Positions 1 to 6,462 of a DNA stretch of 8,155 nucleotides are shown piece by piece (within the stretch, counting starts at the first letter, position 1; every line of letters begins with the position of its first letter). Made by a program: the position numbers and the translations under genes. Source of the DNA: Candidatus Fibrimonadales bacterium (GTDB lineage Bacteria; Fibrobacterota; Fibrobacteria; Fibrobacterales; Fibrobacteraceae). The DNA lies in contig WQSA01000098.1 in assembly GCA_009788135.1 (NCBI GenBank), forward strand, positions 1 through 8,155. The letters are read 5' to 3'. The notes beneath the pieces were generated by a model, which did not search any database, had not been told where the DNA came from, and saw only the letters and a list, made by a program, of their open reading frames with translations.

Positions 1-371
1 TTTTTATTTCTAGGCAAATATTCTTCGGGTATAAAAGCGAGTATTCTGGGAGTTTCGGCGATTATTTCGCCAAGCCTGTCTGCAAATTGCTCTTCTTCGT
101 AATTTTCGCTTAGCTCGTCTCCATCAAAGCGATATGGAACCCAATTTCCAATTTCTTCGTTGAAAATCTTTTTTATATCGGCAGCGCTTATAAATTCAAC
201 AGGATTGGACGAATTTACGCACAGCGCATAGCCTTTTTCCACAACGGGGCTTTTGAACAGCCCAAAACCTTCTTTGAACAAAAAGGCCACTATGAGCAAA
301 ATAACAACCGTAGTCACCATTCCGCTGGCGGCAAAGATTGTTTCTATCCCTTTTTCAATTGCACGTCTCAT
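1..371 (-). CDS. pstC: Phosphate ABC transporter permease PstC, N-terminal part (runs off left edge)
   Basis: This is the first 123 codons of a membrane protein that continues beyond the left edge. PstC is one of the two inner-membrane permease subunits of the high-affinity PstSCAB phosphate importer. The translation starts with a short basic/amphipathic stretch (MRRAIEKGIE) followed by one strong transmembrane helix at about residues 12-34, ending in FLFKEGFGLF, a typical PstC opening. After it comes a periplasmic segment (about 43-120) that resembles part of the PstS phosphate-binding fold: VNSSNPVEF, then ADIKKIF and IGNW, then ETPRILAFIPEEYL. Bacteroidota PstC proteins carry the same kind of insert between the first helix and the permease core, from memory of that family. 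ATG at 371 is the only sensible start. No Shine-Dalgarno sequence precedes it. A Pho-box-like triple repeat lies 28 bases upstream. The permease core is outside the window, so the gene's intactness cannot be judged. Confidence 0.85.
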   Translation of the reverse strand, partial: MRRAIEKGIETIFAASGMVTTVVILLIVAFLFKEGFGLFKSPVVEKGYALCVNSSNPVEFISAADIKKIFNEEIGNWVPYRFDGDELSENYEEEQFADRLGEIIAETPRILAFIPEEYLPRNK

Positions 372-383
372 AACAATATATTA

Positions 384-389
384 AATTTA
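384..389 (-). promoter_or_regulatory. pstC: Possible -10 element of the pstC promoter
   Basis: TAAATT lies exactly 10 bases after the last Pho half-site, about the spacing found in E. coli Pho promoters, where the box replaces the -35 element. No sigma70-like -35 is seen, as expected for an activator-dependent promoter. Transcription from here would start only a few bases before the ATG at 371. An alternative -10, TAATAT at 383-378, would give a nearly leaderless transcript. The local sequence is AT-rich, so chance matches are easy and this call is weak. Confidence 0.35.
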
Positions 390-399
390 GCATTTGAAT

Positions 400-428
400 G
401 TTACAATTCCGTTACGATTTTGTTAACT
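400..428 (-). promoter_or_regulatory. Pho box: three PhoB-type half-sites at 11-bp period upstream of pstC
   Basis: Read on the minus strand, three related 7-mers follow one another with exactly 4 bases between them: AGTTAAC (428-422), TCGTAAC (417-411) and TTGTAAC (406-400). The period is therefore 11 bp, one helical turn. All three share the core GTAAC or GTTAAC. PhoB-family regulators bind direct repeats of this geometry, with an E. coli half-site like CTGTCAT or CTGTAAC. The position directly ahead of a phosphate-transporter gene, facing it, is where such a site belongs. The array fills the gap between the preceding lipoprotein stop and pstC. The inferred role is activation of pstC under phosphate limitation; the binding protein itself is not in the window. 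Confidence 0.72.
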
Positions 429-440
429 TTCGTCTAAATA

Positions 441-1700
441 CTATTGCCTGACATACACAAGCAGCCCGTTTCCCTTTAGCAAGCTCTTTGAATTGCTGTT
501 AACTCCCTGTACATTAAAAATGTAAGCATCTGTACCTATATTAACATCGCCGGCAGCGTTGAAATGAACTAATGCGCTCGTGTCTAGCAAACTAGAAGTC
601 TCGCCAACTTTTTCAAACTTATTCAAGCCATTTTTTGTAGCATATATTTCATATTTTTCTGCGCCTTCAAGCCTGTTCCATCTCAAAGCGGCAGATTCGC
701 TGTCAAAGTTAATGGAAGCAGAATCCGTATTCACAAGACCGGTAACATTCAAAGAGCTCAAATCTGGCTTAAGCACGGTTATTAAGTAGTTATTATTGCT
801 CAAAGACTGTCCCTTAACAGATTTCAGGTTATTTAGCTCAACATAGAAGTTCCCTGTCCATTTCCCGGCAGGAACAATGGCTAAAGTATTCTTGCCCCAC
901 TTTATATTAATGGCAATAACGGGGGAAACATCTACGGTACTGTTCGTCACAGACTCCAGATTTATATCATCGCTGAAAGCGAATGCAACGGTATCAGCAT
1001 CAAAAACATTCTTAGTATAATACGAAACTACGAAAGTAGACGTAAGAACGCTAATATTTTGAACATCATTGTATATGGAAAACCCGCTTTCTAAGGCGTG
1101 CGTACTGTTAAGCTCCAATTCTCCAAAAGATTTGCCGTCTGCCATAATGACTGGCAAAACGGCAATTTTATAATTGTTGACAACAGCGGGCAAATTCGCA
1201 AAAACATATTTGCCATCCGTATCGGTTGTTGCCTCTTCAAAGTTTTTCAAAAGCAAGCCTGGAAATGTTATGCGCACTGTTGCGCCCGCTGCAGGAACAT
1301 CCTTGCCATTGGCATTTGTATAAGTCAAATACCCGCTTAAGCCTGCGGTCAGCGGATAAAGCTGCGCATTTATATAGTTTTCTTTTGCTACGTAAACATT
1401 GCTATGTTCGTCTGTGTCAATTGTTGCTATGATTTCAATGGAAGCATAACCAGGTTTTTCAACCAATATCCTGTGAGTGCCAGCCATCACTTTGAAAGTT
1501 GCCGAACCTGCAACGGGAACAACCAAAGCGTCCCCTAACAAAACCGCCTTTGCCTCCACAAATTCTCCCGTACTTGCGTCTTGCGCAGTAACGTGTAACT
1601 CGGTTTGCAGTACATTTTCCGCTTTGACAACGTCATCGCTGCAAGAAAACAGCAGTGCAAACAATGCCGCTGCAAACAAAATAAAAGTCTTTTTGTACAT
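441..1700 (-). CDS. Multi-domain lipoprotein with peptidase-regulatory-like, Ig-like and fibronectin III-like domains (shorter paralogue)
   Basis: A 419-residue exported lipoprotein. The signal peptide (MYKKTF, then a hydrophobic core) ends in the lipobox LFSC, with lipidated Cys20. Domains, judged by eye: a PEGA-like beta domain at about 35-90 (ATFKVMAGTHRILVEKPGY); a carboxypeptidase-regulatory-like fold at about 118-185 (AGLSGYLTYTN, DTDGKYVFANLPAV); an SbsA/Big_5-like Ig domain at about 225-310 (VAFAFSDDINLESV); and a fibronectin III-like domain at about 315-402 (ALRWNRLEGAEKYEIYATKNG). No catalytic motif is visible, so a structural, adhesive or binding role at the cell surface or outer membrane is the most that can be inferred. 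It is collinear with the longer lipoprotein encoded just upstream and is probably its duplicate. It is the last gene of the envelope operon, starting 26 bases after that neighbour's stop. A good Shine-Dalgarno site supports the ATG at 1700. I do not recognise a named family. Confidence 0.88.
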   Translation of the reverse strand: MYKKTFILFAAALFALLFSCSDDVVKAENVLQTELHVTAQDASTGEFVEAKAVLLGDALVVPVAGSATFKVMAGTHRILVEKPGYASIEIIATIDTDEHSNVYVAKENYINAQLYPLTAGLSGYLTYTNANGKDVPAAGATVRITFPGLLLKNFEEATTDTDGKYVFANLPAVVNNYKIAVLPVIMADGKSFGELELNSTHALESGFSIYNDVQNISVLTSTFVVSYYTKNVFDADTVAFAFSDDINLESVTNSTVDVSPVIAINIKWGKNTLAIVPAGKWTGNFYVELNNLKSVKGQSLSNNNYLITVLKPDLSSLNVTGLVNTDSASINFDSESAALRWNRLEGAEKYEIYATKNGLNKFEKVGETSSLLDTSALVHFNAAGDVNIGTDAYIFNVQGVNSNSKSLLKGNGLLVYVRQ

Positions 1701-1708
1701 AGGTTCTT

Positions 1709-1712
1709 CTCC
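1709..1712 (-). promoter_or_regulatory. Ribosome binding site of the shorter lipoprotein
   Basis: GGAG on the minus strand, 8 bases before the ATG at 1700. It lies in the 26-base gap after the upstream paralogue and fixes the start. Confidence 0.75.
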
Positions 1713-1726
1713 AAAAAGTTATATCG

Positions 1727-3532
1727 CTACATTGTTGTTATAAATCTAAATTCCAAATTATTTGTCGTTACCACCGGAATATGCAAGTTGGTATAGGTTT
1801 TCACAAACGGATTCGCCATAGGGCTTTTGTCTTTCAAACCTTTAATGCTATATATCGCATTTAAATTCAGCCCCGGCGTAATAGCCTGCCCCGCCCCAAC
1901 TTTAAAAGTCAGGCACAATTCATCGTTTTCATAGACGTTGCTCCTCCAGATTTTTGCCATTTCCAGCCTGCCCACAACACTTGCATCTCCGCCAGCGTTT
2001 ACAAAACCAAAAGTCGCTTCTGTTGCATCTATAGGTTCATCGAACAAAATGCAAGCCTCGTGAATATCAGGAGATTCTGCTGTCTGAGAAAGATAATAAT
2101 TCAAATAAAAGATTGAAGCTATCTCGTCGGGAGTATATGAGTCAAATCTAGCAACAATGTCGCCAGGCACTTGAGTGCCCGCTGTTGGCCCTACATTGTC
2201 TTGCACTTCCAGCGCATTCAAAGTGTCTAGCCTGGATCTGGACTGGGAGTTGACTGCCTGCACCAAGAACTTCGCTTTTCTGTTTGCTATTGGACTGCCA
2301 AAACCAACATTGGAACGCATTGTATCAAGTACATTGGAGATTGTAATTCCCATATCCGTATAACTGTTTTGACCATCCAGCCTGCGATATATTTTGTAAC
2401 CCTCTGCGCCATCAACTTTGTTCCAAATTAAATTGACAGAAGAAGAGCCATAATCCACAGAATCTTTTTTCGCAGCTTTGGCATCCACGCCAATAACCTT
2501 AAGCCCTGTTACTTCCAGCGCGCTCAAATCTTCCTTATTGACGATTATTGTATAAGATTGGGTTGGCAAAGATGCTCCTCTCACGGAGCGCAAAGCGCTG
2601 AGGTTAACATTGAAAGAGCCTTCGCGAGCGCTCCACATACTAATAGGGGTAATGTTCAGCGTATCGTAGTCTGCATTCCACTTAATGTCTGCAACTTCAG
2701 AAGAAGGCAAGCCAATTGAAGAGATTGTAAGTTTTGAAGCATCCACTTTGTCGCTAAACACAAAGAATACGGTAGTATCTCTTTTGTCTGCCGCTATAAC
2801 TTCGCTGTATTGGGAAACAGCAAACACGGCCGTATTTTGAGCTTGAGTTATGGTTCTTATTCCCTTGTCAACAACAACGCCTCTTGCCAAGTCAGTCCAG
2901 GGACCGAAAGTCATGGTTTGGAAGGGTATGCTGCCAAGGGTTTTTCCTATTGCCACAATAGTATATGGTTCGCCCACGGCAGGCAAGCCTGTGAAAACAT
3001 ATTTGCCGTCTGGCCCCGTTACTCCTGTTGCTGGATAAATTTTCTTAACAAGATTGTCGGAAGCGAACTGCAAATACACGGTAACTTCTTCTGCAGGAAC
3101 ATTCACATTGTCTTTATTTGTGTAATATATATAACCCTCAAGGCCGGAGCTTAACGGATTAAGCGGCACGGTCTCGGCGTTTTCTTGAGCGATGTAAACA
3201 TTCTCGCTCAATTTGCCGACAATTGATGTTCCGTAAATCCTTTCAGCATGCGTGGCTCCATTTGAAACAAGCAAATTATGATTGCCCACATACACTTTTT
3301 CAAATACAAAAGTGCCTGGCGCAACTTCTACGCCAAGTTCTCCCGTAGATATAAAAGTCACCGAAGCTCCTGCAAGCGGAGTGCCTGCAAGGCCGTCTTG
3401 AACCATAATGGTTAGTCTGGCCGTGGTTTCTATTGGACCGTTGCCCGTTGTTTCAACAATAGAATCGCCGCAGGCAAGCAATATGATGGTGAAAAAAACT
3501 GCAATAAACGATAAGAGCAATTTCTTGTTCAT
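1727..3532 (-). CDS. Multi-domain lipoprotein with peptidase-regulatory-like, Ig-like and fibronectin III-like domains (longer paralogue)
   Basis: A 601-residue lipoprotein. The signal peptide ends in the lipobox LLAC, with lipidated Cys21. The order of domains matches the shorter lipoprotein downstream: a beta domain at about 38-110 with an NVYIAQEN block (NVYVAKEN in the paralogue); a carboxypeptidase-regulatory-like domain at about 128-195 (SSGLEGYIYYTNKD, PDGKYVFTGLPAV); an SbsA/Big_5-like Ig domain at about 230-332 (TTVFFVFSDKVDASKL); and a fibronectin III-like domain at about 335-430 (VNLIWNKVDGAEGYKIYRRLDG). It differs by about 150 extra C-terminal residues (450-601), which contain another Ig-like stretch (ACILFDEPIDATEA). 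No enzyme motif is seen. It sits 12 bases after the barrel-protein stop, suggesting co-expression and possibly partnership at the outer membrane. The exact function is unknown; adhesin, surface scaffold or sugar/peptide-binding protein are all possible. The start at 3532 is supported by a strong AAGGAG and by the signal peptide. Confidence 0.88.
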   Translation of the reverse strand: MNKKLLLSFIAVFFTIILLACGDSIVETTGNGPIETTARLTIMVQDGLAGTPLAGASVTFISTGELGVEVAPGTFVFEKVYVGNHNLLVSNGATHAERIYGTSIVGKLSENVYIAQENAETVPLNPLSSGLEGYIYYTNKDNVNVPAEEVTVYLQFASDNLVKKIYPATGVTGPDGKYVFTGLPAVGEPYTIVAIGKTLGSIPFQTMTFGPWTDLARGVVVDKGIRTITQAQNTAVFAVSQYSEVIAADKRDTTVFFVFSDKVDASKLTISSIGLPSSEVADIKWNADYDTLNITPISMWSAREGSFNVNLSALRSVRGASLPTQSYTIIVNKEDLSALEVTGLKVIGVDAKAAKKDSVDYGSSSVNLIWNKVDGAEGYKIYRRLDGQNSYTDMGITISNVLDTMRSNVGFGSPIANRKAKFLVQAVNSQSRSRLDTLNALEVQDNVGPTAGTQVPGDIVARFDSYTPDEIASIFYLNYYLSQTAESPDIHEACILFDEPIDATEATFGFVNAGGDASVVGRLEMAKIWRSNVYENDELCLTFKVGAGQAITPGLNLNAIYSIKGLKDKSPMANPFVKTYTNLHIPVVTTNNLEFRFITTM

Positions 3533-3540
3533 AGTGATTT

Positions 3541-3546
3541 CTCCTT
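3541..3546 (-). promoter_or_regulatory. Ribosome binding site of the longer lipoprotein, overlapping the preceding stop codon
   Basis: AAGGAG on the minus strand lies 8 bases before the ATG at 3532. It overlaps the TAA stop of the upstream barrel gene (TAAGGAG), so ribosomes ending on one gene are placed on the start of the next. This supports translational coupling. Confidence 0.75.
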
Positions 3547-4414
3547 AAAAGAAAAATATGGTTAAGCTAACTTGAGCGCTCCAAGGATAGCCTTCTGAGT
3601 TCTCCGCATATTCGGTAATTCCAAGATAGCCGCGAATGCCAAGCAATATGTCATTCAGGTTTATTCCAAAACCTGCGCTCGGACCAAATGCAAATCCAAT
3701 TACATCGGGCTTGTATGGTTTGTTGTTCTTGTAAATTTTAGCATACAAGTTGTAGCCAAGCTGAGGACCGACTTCAAAATAAAGGCTTTGCGTTTTGAAA
3801 CGCAGCAGAACGGGAAGCTCAATGGAATGCATATATACGTAAGCTTCGTTCATCTCATCGAAGTCTGCGAAAGGCTCGTCAATGGTATATTCATTGCTCG
3901 CGCTGTAGAACGAATACTGAAGCTCTGGCGCAATGCTGAAAAAGTCGTTTATCACAATTGCTGAAGCTAAACCTATGCTATAAGAATAATCTATGCCTGG
4001 AATAATGGCGTATGCGCTGTTGCCAATCACAAGCGCTTTGTGATCGCGGAAACTGCTTATGCCAATACCAGCGCGAAGGCCAAGTTCAAATTTGATTGGT
4101 TCTGATGGCGCGGCCAGGGCAATGACTATGGTTTGCTCATCTGCAGGTTCAGGTTCGGGATTGGCGAATGCAGCCCGTGCAGTATCTTGAGCCGCAGGTT
4201 CGGCAACTGCAGCGGAATCCGCTTTGGAAGTTTCCAAAACTTCGGAAGTTTCTAATGCTTCGGGAATTTGTTCAGCAACTGCAACAGAATCTGCATCAGG
4301 GGCGGGGGCTATTTCAACTGGAGGAGGTATTTGATGCGCAGGTGCTTGCGCCATGGCTAAGGTTGCGCAAAAAGCCATGACCAATGCACAAATCCAAAGA
4401 GACTTAGATTTCAT
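3545..4414 (-). CDS. Outer-membrane beta-barrel protein with Pro/Ala/Glu-rich N-terminal linker
   Basis: A 289-residue exported protein. The signal peptide (MKSKSLWICALVMAF...) is probably cleaved after AMA at residue 22, before QAPA. Residues 24-105 form a low-complexity linker rich in Pro, Ala, Glu and Ser with an internal repeat (DADSVAVAE, then KADSAAVAE). Residues from about 107 to 289 alternate in the way of a small beta-barrel (FELGLRAGIGISSF, IAPELQYSFY, ELPVLLRFK, LYFEVGPQLGYNLYA, FGPSAGFGINL, ILLGIRGYLGITEY) and end in IFFF. A terminal Phe on the last strand is the usual signal for the BAM assembly machinery. The closest general match is the OmpW/PorT-like 'outer membrane protein beta-barrel' group; the exact function is unknown. 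The ATG at 4414 is preferred because the signal peptide begins there; an in-frame TTG at 4438 would add eight residues (first base overlapping the amidase gene). No Shine-Dalgarno sequence is visible; the amidase stop lies 13 bases upstream. Confidence 0.87.
   Translation of the reverse strand: MKSKSLWICALVMAFCATLAMAQAPAHQIPPPVEIAPAPDADSVAVAEQIPEALETSEVLETSKADSAAVAEPAAQDTARAAFANPEPEPADEQTIVIALAAPSEPIKFELGLRAGIGISSFRDHKALVIGNSAYAIIPGIDYSYSIGLASAIVINDFFSIAPELQYSFYSASNEYTIDEPFADFDEMNEAYVYMHSIELPVLLRFKTQSLYFEVGPQLGYNLYAKIYKNNKPYKPDVIGFAFGPSAGFGINLNDILLGIRGYLGITEYAENSEGYPWSAQVSLTIFFF
4199..4294 (-). repeat. Two 24-base direct repeats in the barrel-protein linker
   Basis: The stretches 4199-4222 and 4271-4294 agree at all but a few third-position-like sites (for example TTCGGCAACTGC against TTCAGCAACTGC). 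They are 72 bases, or 24 codons, apart. They encode ADSAAVAE and ADSVAVAE in the flexible linker after the signal peptide. This looks like an old in-frame duplication within low-complexity sequence, not a mobile or regulatory repeat. Confidence 0.7.
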
Positions 4415-4427
4415 AATATAAATATAG

Positions 4428-5855
4428 TTATTTAGCAAACGCTAAAATTGCATTTGCAAGCCGTTCTGCTAGCTCGTTTTGCCCTTTTTCCGTAGCCAGG
4501 AACTCTCCATCCGCAGGGTGAGTTATAAAACCCAGCTCTGCCAAAACTGCCGGCATATAGGCTCCAACAAGGACCATAAAGCCTGCCTGCCCAGCTCCTG
4601 TTCCCTGTTTTCTTACAGAACCGCCATCAAAAGCTTCCACCAGATGCCCAGCCAAAAGCGCGCTTTTTTCTGCGTAAAGGGCAAGCTGATTGTCCAAAAC
4701 TATCCATTCTGCCGGAGAAATCTCCGTTTTGCGCTTTCCGGTTTCCAACGCTACCACCTGGTTTTCCCTGCGGGCAATGGCTTTGTCTTCTTCTGAGCCG
4801 CCCGCTCGCAAAATGTAAAACTTGAATCCATCGGTCTTTTGCTGCCTTTCCTTGCCATCTATAGCATTGCAATGCAGGCTAACAAATAAATCGCCTCCCC
4901 AGTCGCTCGCCATTTTTGGACGTTTGCCCAGATCAATGAATTCGTCCGTGCTTCTTGTCATTTTCACTGCAAAGCCTTTTTCTTCCAGAATTTTCCTTAG
5001 TTTAAGGCCCACGCTCAGAACAACATCTTTTTCTTGAAGGCTTTTATAGCCAATCGCTCCGGGGTCTTTGCCGCCATGCCCGGGGTCTATCACTATGGTT
5101 TTGATTTTTTTGCCGCTCGTGTTTGCCGGAGTCTCCGCTTTTGGCTGATTGGCCTGGGTTTGCGGAGCCTGTTTTTTTCTCAGCACTATTTGAATAGTTT
5201 TCCCGCCGTCTTTCTGTATCAATTCCGGTTTTTCTATGTTGTCCCTCAGCGAGAGCGTGAGCTGCGAGCTTTGCGCATCTTGAACGGGAACAACTCTGGT
5301 TATCAGCGAAGATTTCTTGGCCAAGTCATGAAACATTGTGCTGTCTATAGCGGCTCCGTTTATGCGAAAGATATAATTTGGATGAGGATAGAAAAATTCC
5401 GTTTTGAAGGGCCTTGAAAATCTCAGCTCCAAGACTTCGCCATTGTTTCTGGACTCCAAATTCACGCTCCATATATCCTTGAGCTTGCCGGCCATTATTC
5501 TCGCAGATAAGGAGTCGTATTCTATGGGTTTATTCAGCAACCGCTCAAAAACCTGCAACGAAGACGGGAGCGGAAACCAGAACGATTTTTTGCCGTTTAT
5601 GCTGCTTTGCACCGGTGTTTGCAGCAAAAAGCTGGCATCTTTTATGCTCACCCATTCGTTGTCCAGATTCCAAGAGGAATTTCCTATTTGCAAAATATCG
5701 CCTTGCCACAGGATTTGCATTTTCATTTTTTTGCTTAAATCTATGCCGTCAAAGTAAACTACGTTGTCTTTTTTCTCAACCAGCAAATCTGCGACAATGT
5801 CTTGCGCAAAAGCTGGAACAAGGGAGAGAAAAAGGAAAAGAACTTTTTTAAGCAT
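4428..5855 (-). CDS. Exported N-acetylmuramoyl-L-alanine amidase (Amidase_3, zinc hydrolase)
   Basis: A 475-residue periplasmic cell-wall hydrolase that cuts the bond between N-acetylmuramic acid and the L-alanine of the stem peptide, as AmiA/B/C do during daughter-cell separation. The signal peptide (MLKKVLFLFLSL) is probably cleaved after AFA at residue 17. Residues about 20-226 are beta-rich and AMIN-like (VLELRFSRPFKTEF, SSQLTLSLRDNIEKPELI). A Gln/Pro/Thr linker (about 229-248) leads to the catalytic domain (252-473). All key residues are present: zinc ligands His260 in IDPGHGG, Glu275 in LQEKDV and His328 in SLHCNA, and catalytic Glu440 in LAELGFITHPAD. The insert between the second and third motif blocks (about 366-397) is of the kind found in regulated division amidases. 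The start overlaps the purN stop by 8 bases and has no Shine-Dalgarno site, so translation is probably coupled to purN. Assignment to a specific amiA/B/C name is not justified. Confidence 0.93.
   Translation of the reverse strand: MLKKVLFLFLSLVPAFAQDIVADLLVEKKDNVVYFDGIDLSKKMKMQILWQGDILQIGNSSWNLDNEWVSIKDASFLLQTPVQSSINGKKSFWFPLPSSLQVFERLLNKPIEYDSLSARIMAGKLKDIWSVNLESRNNGEVLELRFSRPFKTEFFYPHPNYIFRINGAAIDSTMFHDLAKKSSLITRVVPVQDAQSSQLTLSLRDNIEKPELIQKDGGKTIQIVLRKKQAPQTQANQPKAETPANTSGKKIKTIVIDPGHGGKDPGAIGYKSLQEKDVVLSVGLKLRKILEEKGFAVKMTRSTDEFIDLGKRPKMASDWGGDLFVSLHCNAIDGKERQQKTDGFKFYILRAGGSEEDKAIARRENQVVALETGKRKTEISPAEWIVLDNQLALYAEKSALLAGHLVEAFDGGSVRKQGTGAGQAGFMVLVGAYMPAVLAELGFITHPADGEFLATEKGQNELAERLANAILAFAK
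5848..5855 (-). other. Eight-base start/stop overlap coupling purN to the amidase
   Basis: The minus-strand sequence ATGCTTAA holds both the amidase start codon (5855-5853) and the purN stop TAA (5850-5848), in different frames. There is no Shine-Dalgarno sequence before this ATG, so reinitiation by ribosomes finishing purN is the simplest way to translate the amidase. Confidence 0.8.
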
Positions 5856-6414
5856 GGACGTTTAATTTAGAAAAATCTCTAATCACCTGCCAATAAGTAT
5901 TGTGTTCTTCTTGCAAAACGCGAGCGGCAAGGGTTTCGGGAGTATCGCTGGGCAAAACGTGCACTGCGCTTTGGGCTATTATTTTCCCTGAGTCATAGTC
6001 TTTGCTTACAAAATGCACCGTAACTCCGGTGATTTTCACTCCTGCTTCAATCGCCTTTTCGTGAACATGAATTCCGTAGCAGCCCTTCCCTCCAAAGGCA
6101 GGCAAAAGCGATGGGTGTATGTTTATTATTCTGTTTTCAAAAATCTCCAAAACATCTTCGGGTATTTTTCGCATATAGCCAGACATAGCTATCAAGTCCG
6201 GGTTGTCGCTTTGCAAAATGGAGAGCAGGTTGCCATTTTCAATTATGCGAACCGGGACCCCGTATTTATTTGCAACTTCTATAGATTTGTTGTCTGGTAT
6301 AGTTACAAGGCTTATGCACTCTGCGTTTAGTTCGTTTGCGGCCACGTGGCGCATTATGGCTTCAAAATTGCTGCCTCTGCTGGCAGACAGCATTGAAAAT
6401 TTAAGCTTGGACAT
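5848..6414 (-). CDS. purN: Phosphoribosylglycinamide formyltransferase (GAR transformylase)
   Basis: A 188-residue cytoplasmic enzyme of de novo purine synthesis. It moves the formyl group of 10-formyltetrahydrofolate to GAR, giving FGAR. The phosphate-binding loop is SASRGSNFEAI (10-20). The catalytic set known from E. coli PurN (Asn106, His108, Asp144) corresponds to Asn98 and His100 in NIHPSLLPAF and Asp141 in DYDSGKIIAQ. The family blocks SGYMRKI (78-84), GIHVHEKAIEAG (114-125) and GVTVHFV (130-136) and the C-terminal LQEEH (167-171) are all intact. It is somewhat short compared with E. coli (212 residues) because of a trimmed C-terminus, with no active-site residue missing. The ATG at 6414 lacks a Shine-Dalgarno site. 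It is the first gene of the minus-strand operon, followed by the amidase. Its promoter must lie in, or reach into, the divergent lipoprotein gene, since only 48 bases separate them. Confidence 0.95.
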   Translation of the reverse strand: MSKLKFSMLSASRGSNFEAIMRHVAANELNAECISLVTIPDNKSIEVANKYGVPVRIIENGNLLSILQSDNPDLIAMSGYMRKIPEDVLEIFENRIINIHPSLLPAFGGKGCYGIHVHEKAIEAGVKITGVTVHFVSKDYDSGKIIAQSAVHVLPSDTPETLAARVLQEEHNTYWQVIRDFSKLNVHA

Positions 6415-6423
6415 GAGGGTAAG

Positions 6424-6437
6424 GTAGAAATTTCTAC
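6424..6437. promoter_or_regulatory. Perfect 14-bp palindrome in the divergent purN/lipoprotein gap
   Basis: GTAGAAATTTCTAC is a perfect inverted repeat. Allowing one mismatched pair, symmetry extends to 20 bp (6421-6440). It lies almost centrally in the 48-base gap between purN and the plus-strand lipoprotein gene. With no loop it is unlikely to act as an RNA hairpin, so it fits better as a site for a dimeric DNA-binding protein acting on one or both genes. The region is AT-rich and the regulator is not identified. Confidence 0.4.
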
Positions 6438-6451
6438 TTTATTTGAAAATT

Positions 6452-6457
6452 AAGGAG
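6452..6457 (+). promoter_or_regulatory. Ribosome binding site of the serine-linker lipoprotein
   Basis: AAGGAG lies 5 bases before the ATG at 6463, a strong site that fixes the start. Confidence 0.75.
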
Positions 6458-6462
6458 TTTTT

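Noticed and set aside
422..427. GTTAAC hexamer palindrome in the pstC upstream region.
   Set aside because: The hexamer is short and is better explained as one member of the three 11-bp-spaced Pho half-sites than as an independent inverted-repeat operator.
1477..1743. Open frame of 88 codons on the plus strand.
   Set aside because: Antisense to the lipobox end of the shorter lipoprotein; its composition is the mirror of that gene and there is no ribosome binding site.
4415..4438. Eight-codon upstream extension of the barrel protein starting at TTG.
   Set aside because: The ATG at 4414 begins directly with a good signal peptide, while the extension puts extra residues in front of it and its first bases overlap the amidase stop region.
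5034..5417. Open frame of 127 codons on the plus strand.
   Set aside because: Antisense to the amidase over its AMIN-like part, linker and the start of the catalytic domain; the amidase has complete active-site motifs, and this frame has no recognisable domain.
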